Source: Latrodectus hesperus
Taxonomy: Eukaryota > Arthropoda > Arachnida > Araneae > Theridiidae
DNA: 64,000 nucleotides
Direction: 5' to 3'
Assembly (NCBI GenBank): GCA_037975125.1
Contig: CM075857.1
Span: 24,235,207 to 24,299,206, forward strand
Each line of letters starts with the position of its first letter. Position 1 is the stretch's first letter. The notes beneath the pieces are model-generated. The model saw nothing but the letters and a program-made list of their open reading frames with translations, had not been told where the DNA came from and ran no database searches. Shown here in pieces: positions 63,956-64,000 of this stretch. A program made the position numbers and the translations under genes.

Positions 63956-64000
63956 TTTTCTTCAATACGTTTTGATTTATTGCAATTTGAAATAAAGAAG

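Overview
The window looks like AT-rich, repeat-dense nuclear DNA from an arthropod, most likely a spider. It has very long (TA)n arrays, several IS630-Tc1-mariner (ITm) families, tRNA-headed SINEs with (AAC)n tails, and one vertebrate-alignable exon with correct splice signals. No prokaryotic operon, CRISPR array, phage or plasmid feature is visible. The taxon is an inference from repeat style and was not tested by search.

Host genes. The only host coding piece I can name with confidence is a 187-nt internal exon on the minus strand at 13083-13269. Its product matches the N-terminal region of alpha-catulin (CTNNAL1, vinculin/alpha-catenin family). Much of the surrounding DNA is therefore probably intron or flank of a long minus-strand gene. 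Three weaker coding or promoter candidates are recorded: a membrane-helix exon at 3258-3327, a small Kozak-like ORF at 30877-30963, and a CpG-bearing ORF/promoter block around 36122-36380.

Layout. 1-2646: two decayed ITm transposons flanking a (TA)n(GT)n microsatellite. 2650-7283: AT-rich. 7286-8168: mariner deletion derivative copy 1. 9654-12793: two SINEs, a LINE RNase H-region fragment and a GC-rich unclassified repeat. 13083-13269: catulin exon. 17053-17947 and 28344-29236: mariner deletion derivative copies 2 and 3. 20968-22576: two large (TA)n arrays. 29990-30800: degenerate tandem repeats. 32905-34429: Tc3-like element with doubled termini. 38201-42273: SINEs of three families and a 5'-truncated LINE. 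45649-46045: chimeric SINE. 46621-48222: Tigger/pogo-like remnant whose end has expanded into a 160-bp satellite. 49021-49958: foldback/duplication next to the longest (TA)n array. 52275-54215: 128-bp minisatellite with higher-order structure. 56629-57272: two more SINE copies. 58348-59637: a nearly intact DD41D element. 63595-63955: another transposase remnant. 60755-60865: a tiny LINE/SINE tail with clear target duplications.

How the parts relate. The three mariner copies share one in-frame deletion that removes the first two catalytic aspartates, yet keep perfect ends and TA target duplications. They therefore appear to be a mobilised non-autonomous family. SINE and LINE copies end in the same AAC-type tail, which suggests shared retrotransposition machinery. 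Several (TA)n arrays start at transposon ends, so TA target sites may have seeded them. I see no single coherent new biological system; the most novel material is in repeat biology.
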